NCBI GenBank assembly: GCA_003221985.1
Contig: QHUQ01000015.1
Span: 1 to 14,762, forward strand
From: Gemmatimonadota bacterium
GTDB taxonomy: Bacteria > Gemmatimonadota > Gemmatimonadetes > Gemmatimonadales > GWC2-71-9
Reading direction: 5' to 3'
Length of the DNA: 14,762 nt
The position numbers and the translations under genes are program-made. Position 1 is the first letter of the stretch. Every line of letters begins with the position of its first letter. This document shows positions 1-7,608 of this stretch, piece by piece. The notes under the pieces are model-generated. The model was not told the DNA's origin. It saw only the letters and a program-made list of their open reading frames with translations, and did not search any database.

Positions 1-1841
1 TGGGCCGTGGAGAAACCCGACATCCGGGGGAGATGCTCTGCGAAGAGCTGCGCGAACTCCGCGAACCGATCCCGCGGTATCGCAAGCTCCATGTTCAGCC
101 AGTCGTTCCGGTTGAACGCGCGCAGCCCGATCCGACGCAGTATCTCTTCGCCGTAGCTCCTATTGGGAATCACGCCGTCGCGGATGAAGAGCGACGTCGA
201 GAACGGCACGACGACGGAGAACCCGCGCCGCTCGACCGAGGCCGCCCACCCAAGCACCTTCCTGACGACCGGCATCCTGAGCCAGGGCACTGCGAGCCGC
301 GCGGCGCCCCCGGCGGGTGGACCGGTGTAGCGAACAGGCTCGGCGCCGAGGTACGGCTCCGTCGTCGCATCGATGGTGAGGTACAGCATGGCCGCGTCGA
401 CGAACGGATGTTGCGCGAACCGCAGGTACTCATGCGCACGCGCCAGCTCGTCGAGACACGCGATGAACTCCTGCCGCGGCATGTTCGCGAGGCGGTACAC
501 GCAGGGCGTTGAGCGCCTGACAGCCACGGTGACCTCGACGACGACGCCGAGCGTGCCGAGTCCGAGACGCAGCGCGCGTAGATCGTGCTGTGCGGAGATA
601 TGGCGAAGGCGGCCGTCCGGGCCGAGCACAGTCATCGCCGTGACGAGCTCCGACATGAGCCCACCATCGCGGCCATAGCCGTGGGTACCGGTCGCCAGTG
701 CGCCCGCGAGCGTCTGCTGTCCGTGGTTACCGCAGTACCGGAGTGCGTAACCGCGCGCGTCGAGGTAGGCGCACAGCTCGTCGATCGTGATCCCGGCCTC
801 GCAGGTGAGCGTAGCGGCATGGGGATCGAGCCCGCGAATCCGGTTCAATCGCGCGACCGAAATCATCGCACTACGCGAGTAGAAGCTGTCATTGTAGGAA
901 TGCCGTTGCCCGACGATGCGCACCTGGCGACCGCCGTCCGCGGCACGGCGCACGAGCGTGGCAAGCTCGTCCACGTTCGCCGGCTGCGAGACCTCGGGCC
1001 CGAACGCGCGCCAGGTGCGCGCGAAGTTCGCGATCATCAGACAGGGCGCCGCATCCGGGAGGATGTGTCGCACGGAAGCGACCGACTCCCGCCACAACGC
1101 CTCGGCGCCTGCCAGATCCCGAGCCCGACGGCTCGGCGTCGCCGCGCGGCCGCGATCCCAGTACACCGACGTCGCCTCCGGCAGCTCGATGAGACGCATG
1201 ATCTCGCGTGCGGCGTCATCGGGCGTTCGGACTCGCGTCGAGGCCCGCTCGAGCCACGCGGCGATTCGGCTCTTATGACGGTGGATCTCGGTCGCCACGT
1301 AGCCGGGGGAGATGATTTGGACGCGCAAGTCCGGATGGAGCTCCTGCAGTCTCAGGAAGAACCTCGTCGCGGCTTCCTTGGACGCGGCGTAGCGATGCCA
1401 GAACCCGGAGAGCGGGCCAGAGATCGCGGCGAGCCTGTGGGCCTCGCTGCCGACGTAGACGATCTGCTTGAGCGTGGACTTCCGGCACGCATCGAGCAGC
1501 AGGTGCGTCAAGAGGAAGTTGGACAGGTAGTTCACCTGCCAGTGCAGCTCGTGACCATCGCGGGTGGTCTCCCTGCTCCACGGGACGTGGACACCCGCGT
1601 TCAGGACGAGCAGGTCGATCGGCTTGCCGAGGGCGAGGATGTCAGCTGCGAATTCGCTGACCGATGCCAGCGACGCGAGATCGAGGGAGTGATGCTGCAG
1701 ATCGCCCTCGATCTTGCGGCGGGAGCCGACGAGCATCGACGCACCGCGAGCCGCGAACTCCGCCGCCAGAGCGCGACCGATCCCGCTGCTTCCTCCGGTA
1801 AGCACGACGCATCGCCCTTGGAGGGCGCCCTCTGGAGTCAT
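1..1841 (-). CDS. SDR dehydrogenase fused to FAD-linked (aldonolactone oxidase-type) oxidase, partial
   Basis: This is an uninterrupted frame from ATG (1841-1839) to the left edge, 613 codons seen, C-terminus missing. Residues 1-260 form a complete short-chain dehydrogenase: nucleotide-binding TGGSSGIG (15-22), NAG (81-83), a catalytic Ser near 132 and YAASK (Tyr151, Lys155). The VNYLSNFLLT stretch is typical of retinol-dehydrogenase-like SDRs. Residues 270-613 match a VAO/FAD_binding_4 oxidase of the gulonolactone/arabinonolactone type: FAD loop VRIVGQRHSY (308-317), GTHG (385-388) and GLGTLGVVVEVT (427-438). His314 sits where related enzymes attach FAD covalently. No stop separates the domains; the oxidase half begins around Met269. 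Known SDRs use NAD(P)(H) and known FAD relatives oxidise sugar lactones or polyols, so consecutive redox steps on a polyol- or sugar-like substrate are a plausible inference. The gene starts 14 bp after the cupin stop, suggesting co-transcription. The substrate is unknown. Confidence 0.85.
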   Translation of the reverse strand, partial: MTPEGALQGRCVVLTGGSSGIGRALAAEFAARGASMLVGSRRKIEGDLQHHSLDLASLASVSEFAADILALGKPIDLLVLNAGVHVPWSRETTRDGHELHWQVNYLSNFLLTHLLLDACRKSTLKQIVYVGSEAHRLAAISGPLSGFWHRYAASKEAATRFFLRLQELHPDLRVQIISPGYVATEIHRHKSRIAAWLERASTRVRTPDDAAREIMRLIELPEATSVYWDRGRAATPSRRARDLAGAEALWRESVASVRHILPDAAPCLMIANFARTWRAFGPEVSQPANVDELATLVRRAADGGRQVRIVGQRHSYNDSFYSRSAMISVARLNRIRGLDPHAATLTCEAGITIDELCAYLDARGYALRYCGNHGQQTLAGALATGTHGYGRDGGLMSELVTAMTVLGPDGRLRHISAQHDLRALRLGLGTLGVVVEVTVAVRRSTPCVYRLANMPRQEFIACLDELARAHEYLRFAQHPFVDAAMLYLTIDATTEPYLGAEPVRYTGPPAGGAARLAVPWLRMPVVRKVLGWAASVERRGFSVVVPFSTSLFIRDGVIPNRSYGEEILRRIGLRAFNRNDWLNMELAIPRDRFAEFAQLFAEHLPRMSGFSTA

Positions 1842-1855
1842 ATCGAAAGCGTCCG

Positions 1856-2287
1856 CTACTGCACGGGGATCAAATCAAACTTCCCGAACGTCTCCTGATA
1901 GAACAGTGCGCCTTGCTTCCGATCTCCGCCGCTCCAGTGTTTGTGACCACCCGGAATTCGGATGAAATCGCCCGGGCCGACGCGTTTGGCACCGGCATCA
2001 TCCCGGTACAGATAGGCGCCGCGCAGGACGACAACCAACACGTCCGCCGTATGCGTGTGCATTCCGGCATCGAATCCAGGACGGAACTTCGTAAACCCCC
2101 CGAACGGTCCGTCGGTGGTATCGCCCCAGGCCACGTAGCTGCCGACCCCCGGCACGAGCGGCGAGTATTTGACGGCCCGTGAACGTGCAAAGATGACGCC
2201 GGAACTTTGCTCCTGGCCTGCGAACACGACTGCCGTCGTCAGGGCCACAGCGACGGCGACCGTAGCGAGCGTCCACGCGCGCTTCAT
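1856..2287 (-). CDS. Exported cupin-domain protein
   Basis: A 143-residue protein beginning MKRAWTLATVAVAVALTTAV, a clear signal peptide ending near residue 24. The ATG at 2287 is chosen because a GGAGG ribosome site lies about four bases upstream and the signal peptide begins there; an in-frame start 36 bases upstream would put the signal peptide too far in. The mature part is a single small cupin barrel. Motif 1 is GMHTHTADVLVVVLRG (His77, His79) and motif 2 is GDFIRIPGGHKHW (Pro112, His115, His117). The usual motif 1 Glu is not where expected; Asp82 may substitute. The three or four histidines suggest a metal site. It resembles periplasmic cupin_2/DUF4437-like proteins with no settled function. 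The next gene, the SDR-FAD fusion, starts 14 bp after its stop. Confidence 0.85.
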   Translation of the reverse strand: MKRAWTLATVAVAVALTTAVVFAGQEQSSGVIFARSRAVKYSPLVPGVGSYVAWGDTTDGPFGGFTKFRPGFDAGMHTHTADVLVVVLRGAYLYRDDAGAKRVGPGDFIRIPGGHKHWSGGDRKQGALFYQETFGKFDLIPVQ

Positions 2288-2319
2288 TTGACCTCCCGGC
2301 TGATGGTTGGATGCGGTGA

Positions 2320-2352
2320 TCAATCACTGGGGAGCGCGTAATTCTCGTGCAT
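2320..2352 (-). CDS. Possible 10-residue leader peptide or gene remnant
   Basis: A very short frame, MHENYALPSD then TGA, has a strong ribosome site (GGGAGGA, five bases before the ATG) and lies 32 bp upstream of the cupin start. It could be a translated leader, the remnant of a deleted gene, or chance. Only the ribosome site and position support it. Confidence 0.2.
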   Translation of the reverse strand: MHENYALPSD

Positions 2353-2408
2353 AAGTGTCCTCCCGTCGAGGCCGGACGCCCGCCGGCGCTAGGCGCAGGA
2401 GCTGAACA

Positions 2409-3923
2409 TTACGGGATTGCTGAGTTGCTCACGAACGCCAGTCGCCGCCCGTCCGGCGCCCACGAAGGGACGTTGATCGTTCCCTGACCCCCATACAGGT
2501 AAGCGATGACTCGCGCCGGTCCACCACCGACGGGCATCAGTCGCAGCAACACGTGCTTGTAGAAAGGATGATCGTCGGGCGCGACGTCCGCGGAAAAGGC
2601 GAGATAGGCGATCCATTTGCCGTCGGGAGAAATGTGCGGGAACCAGTTGTTGAGGCCGTCGTTGGTGATCTGCTCCTGGGCGGACCCATCAGGTCGCATC
2701 CGCCAGATCTGCATCCGCCCGCGCCGCGCCGAGTTGAAGTAGATGTATTGTCCGTCGGGCGTGAACTCCGGTCCATCATCCAGTCCCGGCGCGGTCGTGA
2801 GGCGGATCTCGTTGCCACCGGCCGCGGGGATCTTGTAGACGTCGAACTCGTCGTTGCGCTCGCCCACGTACACCAACCACCGGCCATCGGGGGACCAGCC
2901 ATGCAGGTACGATGGTCCCTTCGCGGTGATGCGTGTGGGCGTGCCGCCGGTTGCTGGAACCGTGTAGACAATCGAAGCGCCGCTGTCCTCTACCGCATGG
3001 TTACTGATGGCCATCATCCGGCCGTCGAACGACAGGACGTGGTCGTTGTTGTTGCGCGTCGCGAATCCCGTGTTGATCGCGGCGGCCGAGCGTGCGGCGA
3101 GATCGAAGCGGTACAGCCGTCCCTCCTGCACGTAGATCAGCGCCGTGCCGTCGTGCGTCCAATTAGGCGCCTGAAACGATCCCGAGTACTGATGCACGAT
3201 CGTTGCGTTCCCAGTCGCGACGTCGAGAATCTCGAGGTTCGAGCCGATGTAATCGCGGTAGGGGACGAAGTCCCGCTTGGCCGGCGTCGTGATGCGGACA
3301 TTGCTGAACGTGGCCCGCTCCGTGACGCTGTCGTTGTGCGAGCACACGAACAGGCCGACGTACACCGTATCGGGGAGTGTGACGCCCGCGAGTCGCTGCG
3401 TGACGAGGGTGTCGCCGAACTGCGCGACCGACATGAAGTACTCGCCATCACGCCGCTCAAGCTGGATGACCGCGTCCGCATCCGGGAGACTGTCGGCCGA
3501 TTTGGCTTCCTCTGTAATGCCGCTGTTCTCCCGACGGAACTGCAGCGACATCAAGCCGTTGCCGTGCAACGCCGCCGTCACATGCGCGCTGCGCGGATCG
3601 AGCGAAGGGCGAATGGTCCAGCCGATCTTTCGATGCTCGTCCCCACCCGCGCCGTTGAAGCGCGCACGTGTCGAGAGGATAAAGTTGCCGCTGATCCGTT
3701 TCCAGACGAAGTGAAAATCGTCGCGCGCGTCCCACATGTTCTGGCCCGAGCCCGCGACCAGATACGTCTGCTGCCTGGCATCGTACGATGCAGAACCTCG
3801 TGCTCGGCCGACGTCGCTGTGTGTCGTGAAGATGCCGATTGGACTCTGCGCGCCGAGAGCATCGCCGCAGACGGCGGAAATCAGCACGAGCGTCACCAGG
3901 CGGGAACAGGGAGGGAGGTGCAT
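2409..3923 (-). CDS. Secreted PD40/WD40-like beta-propeller protein (TolB-like)
   Basis: A 504-residue protein with an N-terminal signal peptide (about 1-25, ending ALGAQ). Residues about 30-215 look like a beta-sandwich (concanavalin/DUF1349-like: FHFVWKRISGNFILSTRARF and a later YVGLFVCSHND). Residues about 225-504 carry PD40 propeller blades: PNWTHDGTALIYV (253), LSFDGRMMAIS (298), WSPDGRWLVYV (343), FTPDGQYIYFNS (388), ISPDGKWIAYLAF (431) and WAPDGRRLAFVS (488). Such proteins act in the periplasm or outside the cell as binding scaffolds. The frame is open upstream to 4343, but that section belongs to a different, frameshifted gene; ATG 3923 is chosen because the signal peptide starts there. 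It lies 5 bp beyond the stop of the upstream small gene, so the two were probably translationally linked. No catalytic residues were recognised. Confidence 0.85.
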   Translation of the reverse strand: MHLPPCSRLVTLVLISAVCGDALGAQSPIGIFTTHSDVGRARGSASYDARQQTYLVAGSGQNMWDARDDFHFVWKRISGNFILSTRARFNGAGGDEHRKIGWTIRPSLDPRSAHVTAALHGNGLMSLQFRRENSGITEEAKSADSLPDADAVIQLERRDGEYFMSVAQFGDTLVTQRLAGVTLPDTVYVGLFVCSHNDSVTERATFSNVRITTPAKRDFVPYRDYIGSNLEILDVATGNATIVHQYSGSFQAPNWTHDGTALIYVQEGRLYRFDLAARSAAAINTGFATRNNNDHVLSFDGRMMAISNHAVEDSGASIVYTVPATGGTPTRITAKGPSYLHGWSPDGRWLVYVGERNDEFDVYKIPAAGGNEIRLTTAPGLDDGPEFTPDGQYIYFNSARRGRMQIWRMRPDGSAQEQITNDGLNNWFPHISPDGKWIAYLAFSADVAPDDHPFYKHVLLRLMPVGGGPARVIAYLYGGQGTINVPSWAPDGRRLAFVSNSAIP

Positions 3924-3928
3924 GGCTT

Positions 3929-4256
3929 CTAGTTCGCTTTCAGAACCGCCTCGATAAAGCTCAGAGTCTTGGTTTCGACCCAGGATGCCGACAGGGCGGT
4001 AATGCCGATCGTGCCGAACGCTGGGGTAGGCGTCGTCTCGCTCGATGTGCTCCCGCACCGACGCTTCATGCCCGGCGCCCTTGAGCTCGGCCATGATCGC
4101 GTCGAGGACGGGACGTACGATCGAGTGCAGCCGCTCCCCGCACATCCGCCGATCCGCCTGATCCTGCGGCGTCTTGTTCGCCGGCTCCACCTTTGCCGCT
4201 CGCTCGGCGTAGGCCCGCAGCAGCGCTTGCAGCCTGGCCTTGTATTCCTCAGTCAC
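3929..4256 (-). pseudogene. Frameshifted small protein upstream of the PD40 gene
   Basis: Starting at GTG 4256, one frame gives a helical, charged protein (VTEEYKARLQALLRAYAERA, later GHEASVREHIERDD). From about 4020 onward a different frame reads more naturally, giving FGTIGITALSASWVETKTL then SFIEAVLKAN and a stop at 3931-3929. The span is 328 bases, one more than a multiple of three, so a single indel near 4010-4030 would join the halves into a protein of about 109 residues. Without it the first frame runs into the PD40 gene. No family was recognised. A sequencing or assembly error is as likely as true decay. The stop lies 5 bp before the PD40 start, consistent with an operon. Confidence 0.45.
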
Positions 4257-4348
4257 GGTCCCGTTTCCCTTTCCTTTTCGTAGCCGCCACCGCGATGGCT
4301 TTCTCTGCCCACTAAATGTACGGAAGCTCGAACTCGCAGGCATCCTGC

Positions 4349-4873
4349 TCAGCGACCGTCCGTCCGAACCGCGGCATAGACATACTGGTCACGAACCTGT
4401 CCGGCCTTGATTGCGCTCGAGCGCAGCACGCCTTCCTGCACGTACCCGGCCTTCTCGAGAACTCGGACCGAAGCGGCGTTATCGGTAAACGGCAATGCGA
4501 AGACGCGCAGCAGATCGAGAGACGAAAAGGCGTAGTGCGTTGCAGCGCGCACCGCGGCCGTCATGATGCCCCGGCCCCAGTACGTACGCCCGAGCCAGTA
4601 CCCAATCTCGGCGGAGCAACGCTCGATGTCCTCCCCCCGGCGCAGGCCGATCCCACCGACTGGCTCATCCGCAACGACAATCGCGAAGTTGGTAGGCGGC
4701 GTTTGAGCAGCCACGGATCGGATGTACGCAACAGCGTCGGCCGCACGATAGGGGTGAGGAAAGCGATCCCGCAGGTTGAGCCAGACATCGCGGTCGTTGG
4801 CGTGCCGCGTGATGGGCGCCGCATCCGACGCGCGCCACGGGCGCAACAGGCAGACTCCGCACTGGACCTCCAT
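4349..4873 (-). CDS. GNAT acetyltransferase, RimJ/RimL-like
   Basis: A 174-residue GNAT-fold protein of the ribosomal-protein/amino-acid N-acetyltransferase group (Acetyltransf_3). It begins CGVCLLRPWRASDAAPI, has strand 4 at GGIGLRR, and the acetyl-CoA motif A at EIGYWLGRTYWGRGIMTAAV (89-108). The C-terminal LPFTDNAASVRVLEKAGYVQ (127-146) is the classic motif B. Members transfer acetyl from acetyl-CoA to amines on proteins, antibiotics or small molecules in the cytoplasm; the substrate here cannot be told. It starts 4 bp after the methyltransferase stop, so the two are very likely co-translated. The ATG is the first in frame; no strong ribosome site precedes it, which fits coupling to the upstream gene. 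Confidence 0.88.
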   Translation of the reverse strand: MEVQCGVCLLRPWRASDAAPITRHANDRDVWLNLRDRFPHPYRAADAVAYIRSVAAQTPPTNFAIVVADEPVGGIGLRRGEDIERCSAEIGYWLGRTYWGRGIMTAAVRAATHYAFSSLDLLRVFALPFTDNAASVRVLEKAGYVQEGVLRSSAIKAGQVRDQYVYAAVRTDGR

Positions 4874-4877
4874 GGCG

Positions 4878-5534
4878 TCAGGCGGCGTCCGCTCGAGCGT
4901 ACAGATCGGCCGACCATTTCAGCGTTTCGCGACGCCCCAGCCGCACGAAACCATGTTGCTCGAGCAAGGCCTCCATACCGCGCGCCGAATGCACGAAACC
5001 CCGAAAGGGGTTCCGAAACAGGGCGCGGCTCAGATTCTGCATCCCCACGACGGCCCGCACATACCACCGATCGCGCGGGTACGAGAACCCCAGGAGACGC
5101 CGGCTGCGGTGCAATGCCGCCTCGAGCAAGGGTTGGTAGGCCGGGTAGCAGCAAACGACGCGATCCATGGTCACGACGTCGGCCGGCATGACGTCTCCCG
5201 CGACGGACACGAAGTCGCCCTTTACCAGGTCAAGCCGATCCGAGATGTTGCGCCGACCCGCCTCCTCGCGCGCCGCAGCAACGTAGGCCGGCGCCGCCTC
5301 CACAGCCGTCACCCGCTCAGCACCCGCGGCCAGGAGCTCGAAGCTGAGCGCGCCGATACCGGCGCCCACATCCAATATCGTCCCGCCCCGCCCTGCGCCG
5401 AGAATTGCATCCCGCAGCAGGCGCGTCGTCTGATCGGGTCCTCGCCTCCGGTAGCGCTTGAGATCGCGTCGGGCGACGGCATCGCTGAACTGGCGCTGGT
5501 TAGCAGCGAAGAACGAAGCGCAGCAAGAACTCAT
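4878..5534 (-). CDS. Class I SAM-dependent methyltransferase
   Basis: A 218-residue Rossmann-fold methyltransferase. Motif I, ILDVGAGIGALSFELL (53-68), binds S-adenosylmethionine; the acidic end of strand 2 is AVEA (78-81). KGDFVS (105-110) and DRVVCCYPAYQPLL (124-137) fit motifs II-IV. The N-terminus (MSSCCASFFAANQRQFSD, then LKRYRRRGPDQTTRLL) is typical of a subgroup distantly related to magnesium-protoporphyrin methyltransferases; no photosynthesis genes are nearby, so that role is not proposed. ATG 5534 is preferred for a GGAG three bases upstream and the typical N-terminus; ATG 5552 is an alternative six codons upstream. Two cysteines near the N-terminus could matter. It sits between the ADP-ribosylglycohydrolase (49 bp gap) and the GNAT gene (4 bp gap), as in one transcription unit. 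Confidence 0.85.
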   Translation of the reverse strand: MSSCCASFFAANQRQFSDAVARRDLKRYRRRGPDQTTRLLRDAILGAGRGGTILDVGAGIGALSFELLAAGAERVTAVEAAPAYVAAAREEAGRRNISDRLDLVKGDFVSVAGDVMPADVVTMDRVVCCYPAYQPLLEAALHRSRRLLGFSYPRDRWYVRAVVGMQNLSRALFRNPFRGFVHSARGMEALLEQHGFVRLGRRETLKWSADLYARADAA

Positions 5535-5583
5535 TGGCTCCAATTCTACCATGGACGGAGTATGCTCGCCTCGGCCATCCACA

Positions 5584-6570
5584 TCAGTGTCGCAACTGAG
5601 CGAGGGCGTCGGCGATGGCGACCAGATTGTGATCGTTGACCGCCTCCACAACCCTGTACCAGTCGTGATCGACCGTCGTCGGGTACATGGCGCCGAGGAT
5701 CGCGCCGGCAATCGAGGCTACGGAGTCACTGTCTCCACCAATGTTCGCGGCCAGGAGAATCGCTTCTTGCGCCGACTGCATGAGCGTACCAAGTCCCAGC
5801 GCCAACGGCACGATCGTCAGTGGCTGGTTCGGAAAGCACAGCGCCGCTATCTCCGCGGCTCGCAATGCGGGAAGGCGCCGCAGATTCTGATGCACTGTGC
5901 GGACCGCGTCCCCGAGCGCGGCGGCCGTAGGACCGCGCCACCGACGCTCGGCAGCGGCCGCAGCACGCTCGGCAAACTCCAGCACCTCGGGTGGAGAAGC
6001 CCCATCAATCGCGGCCGAGACCGCAGCGGCCGTGGCAGCCGCGGCCGCGATGGCTAGCGACCCGCCATGCGTCGAAACCGACGTTTCACGAGCGCCGTTC
6101 AGCAGGTCCTCCGCGCGGTGCGAGGTATACAAGATGCCCACCGGCGCCACACGAATTGCGGCGCCACAGCCGTCATGGTTCGTTGCAATCCGCGCGGGAT
6201 CGGCGGCCTGGTGAAATTCCCAGAGGGATTTGAGACCCGGATGCAAACACTTCGTACAGCGGAGCAGCTCACGACCGACGCTCACGTGCGACACGCTCCG
6301 ATCGGTCACGATGGCACGCGCGACGGCAATGGTGCGTTCGGTGTCGTCCGTCGTTTCACCGATCCGCCATTCGTGCTTCGCGTTCCCCGCGTACCGGGGG
6401 ATGACCGACCCGGGAGTCCCTTCGAAACCGCGGATGCCGTGGGGATACCAGTGCAGCACGTCCTCATGCGACAGCGTCTCGGTTTGCTTGCCGATGGCGT
6501 CGCCGGTAGCGATGCCCGTGAGGCAGCCGAGGATACGATCAGCTGAAGTCACCCTCCTCGGGACGTTCAC
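5584..6570 (-). CDS. ADP-ribosylglycohydrolase family protein (DraG-like)
   Basis: A 328-residue all-helical hydrolase with the family's metal- and ADP-ribose-binding motifs: GDAIG (23-27), TDDTE (74-78), HDGCGAAIRVAPVG (132-145) and NIGGDSDSVASIAGAILGA (276-294). The paired Asp residues normally hold two Mg2+ or Mn2+ ions. Relatives remove ADP-ribose from arginine or other residues (DraG acts on dinitrogenase reductase) or cleave small ADP-ribosyl compounds; no nitrogenase genes are present, so the target is unknown. The length is usual for the family. The GTG at 6570 is the first start; a second GTG at 6552 follows a strong GAGGAGG but with no spacer, so the exact start is uncertain. It begins 9 bp after the DUF3224 stop and precedes the methyltransferase, suggesting an operon. 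Confidence 0.9.
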   Translation of the reverse strand: MNVPRRVTSADRILGCLTGIATGDAIGKQTETLSHEDVLHWYPHGIRGFEGTPGSVIPRYAGNAKHEWRIGETTDDTERTIAVARAIVTDRSVSHVSVGRELLRCTKCLHPGLKSLWEFHQAADPARIATNHDGCGAAIRVAPVGILYTSHRAEDLLNGARETSVSTHGGSLAIAAAAATAAAVSAAIDGASPPEVLEFAERAAAAAERRWRGPTAAALGDAVRTVHQNLRRLPALRAAEIAALCFPNQPLTIVPLALGLGTLMQSAQEAILLAANIGGDSDSVASIAGAILGAMYPTTVDHDWYRVVEAVNDHNLVAIADALAQLRH

Positions 6571-6579
6571 TTCCCCAAT

Positions 6580-6984
6580 CTAGGCACTCCGCAACTCATA
6601 GGTCAGCGTGAGAGGATGCTCAGTCCCGTGCCCTACAGCCGAGGTGCCTTCGCCCCGCAGGCCTCGCAGCTCTCCTGTGCCGGAGCCGGAAATGACGACA
6701 TAGGACTCCTGCGCCACGCCGTTCTCGAATACTCCAGTGCGTTGGAGCACAAAGCTGCCCGCCTTCCCTGCAACGTGCCCGACGATCCGCTCGAGGCCGA
6801 CAAACGTGGCCGAGCCGTCGCCGCGGTACATCATCACGTATTCGACATGCCCCTCGCCCGCGATATCGCCGGTGAACGTCTTTGTAACGGCGGCCCGAGT
6901 CAGCTTTGGTATGTCCGGGCCCTCACTATAAGGCTTCTCGTCCCAGCTCTTGATGCTGAATCGCGAGTGCGCGACGTTCTTCAT
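6580..6984 (-). CDS. DUF3224 domain-containing protein
   Basis: A 134-residue protein matching the DUF3224 family over its whole length. Features include SIKSWDEKPYSE near the N-terminus, LTRAAVTKTFTGDIAGEG, VMMYRGDGSATFVGLERIVG and the closing SGTGELRGLRGEG (110-122). The fold is thought to be a small beta-barrel; its biochemical role is not established. There is no signal peptide, so it is probably cytoplasmic. ATG 6984 is supported by an AGGAAA ribosome site. The ADP-ribosylglycohydrolase begins 9 bp after its stop, so the two are probably co-transcribed. Confidence 0.9.
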   Translation of the reverse strand: MKNVAHSRFSIKSWDEKPYSEGPDIPKLTRAAVTKTFTGDIAGEGHVEYVMMYRGDGSATFVGLERIVGHVAGKAGSFVLQRTGVFENGVAQESYVVISGSGTGELRGLRGEGTSAVGHGTEHPLTLTYELRSA

Positions 6985-7008
6985 GTTTCCTGCCTCGGCC
7001 AGGTGATC

Positions 7009-7259
7009 CTAGTTGTGGACGTCAAAGTGAAAGACAACTCTCTTGACGTTCCTTGGCGGACTCGAACCGTCAGAGCCGGTCATGATTTCAAGCTCCGCGT
7101 AATCCGACCCGACAAATCCGGCGGTCGGTTGGTAAACGAACGTCGCGACGTAGTTGGTCTCCGCATTGCGGCGGATCTCACTAATGATGTAATGCTGTGG
7201 AAGACGACAGGTAGCAGACCGACGAGTGCGACTCGGATAAGGAAACGTACGCCTTTCAT
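7009..7259 (-). pseudogene. Frameshifted small secreted protein
   Basis: ATG 7259 follows a GGGGGA ribosome site and encodes a good signal peptide, MKGVRFLIRVALVGLLPVV. After about residue 22 this frame degrades to basic low-sense sequence. A second frame gives a coherent domain (HYIISEIRRNAETNYVATFV, then YQPTAGFVGSDYAELEI, ending FHFDVHN and TAG at 7011-7009). The latter resembles small cadherin/Ig-like secreted domains with a GFxGxD turn. The span of 251 bases is one base out of register, so a single indel around 7190-7200 would restore about 83 residues. It ends 24 bp before the DUF3224 start. It could be a pseudogene, programmed frameshifting or a sequencing error. Confidence 0.55.
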
Positions 7260-7394
7260 GTGGTCCCCCGTTCGCTGAAGACTACCACTCCGATCAGAGG
7301 CTCCGGATCCAGGTCTCCCACGCGACCGCGTTCCGACCGAAGTCGCGGCCGCTCAGCTGCGCGTTCGCATGCTAAGAGAAGTGTGTAGAGAGCG

Positions 7395-7583
7395 TCATTG
7401 TTGCGAGCATGCAACAGAAGAGCGGCGGGGGATGGCTGCGGCGGTCAAAAGACTGTTGACGGGCACGGCACCGGACGGTGGAGGAAATGCAGCGGCTGCG
7501 TACGCCGGCACGGCCGCGAGTCTCTGGCTGACCAGTGAGGACGGAAGCAGCAACGCGGCGGAAGCCAGCAGTACTCTGTACAT
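7395..7583 (-). CDS. Short exported peptide, unknown function
   Basis: A 62-residue frame, MYRVLLASAALLLPSSLVSQ followed by an Ala/Pro-rich tail. The N-terminus looks like a signal peptide. ATG 7583 has an excellent ribosome site (AGGAGG, four bases upstream) and lies 25 bp after the stop of the DUF2007 gene, so translation in the same transcript is likely. The tail has little character and may be the remnant of a longer protein. No family was recognised. About 135 bp without a recognisable gene separate it from the next gene to the left. Confidence 0.4.
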   Translation of the reverse strand: MYRVLLASAALLLPSSLVSQRLAAVPAYAAAAFPPPSGAVPVNSLLTAAAIPRRSSVACSQQ

Positions 7584-7608
7584 GTCGCCTCCTAACGGGC
7601 CACTCCGC

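Noticed and set aside
1..1841. The SDR-FAD fusion as a DprE1-DprE2 epimerase pair.
   Set aside because: Appealing because those partners are also an FAD oxidase and an SDR, but the SDR looks retinol-dehydrogenase-like and the FAD part aldonolactone-oxidase-like, and no arabinan genes are nearby.
585..1898. Long plus-strand open frame of over 400 codons.
   Set aside because: It is the mirror of the SDR-FAD gene. Its product is Arg-rich with no domain, while the minus strand shows complete motifs.
2388..2394. GCTAGGC between the PD40 and cupin genes as an attC core.
   Set aside because: No second core, arm or loop similarity was found around it.
2553..3932. Long plus-strand open frame opposite the PD40 gene.
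   Set aside because: High GC gives antisense open frames; the minus strand has repeated PDG blades and a signal peptide.
7260..7394. A gene or terminator in the 135 bp gap.
   Set aside because: No ribosome site with a coherent frame and no convincing hairpin plus T run was seen.
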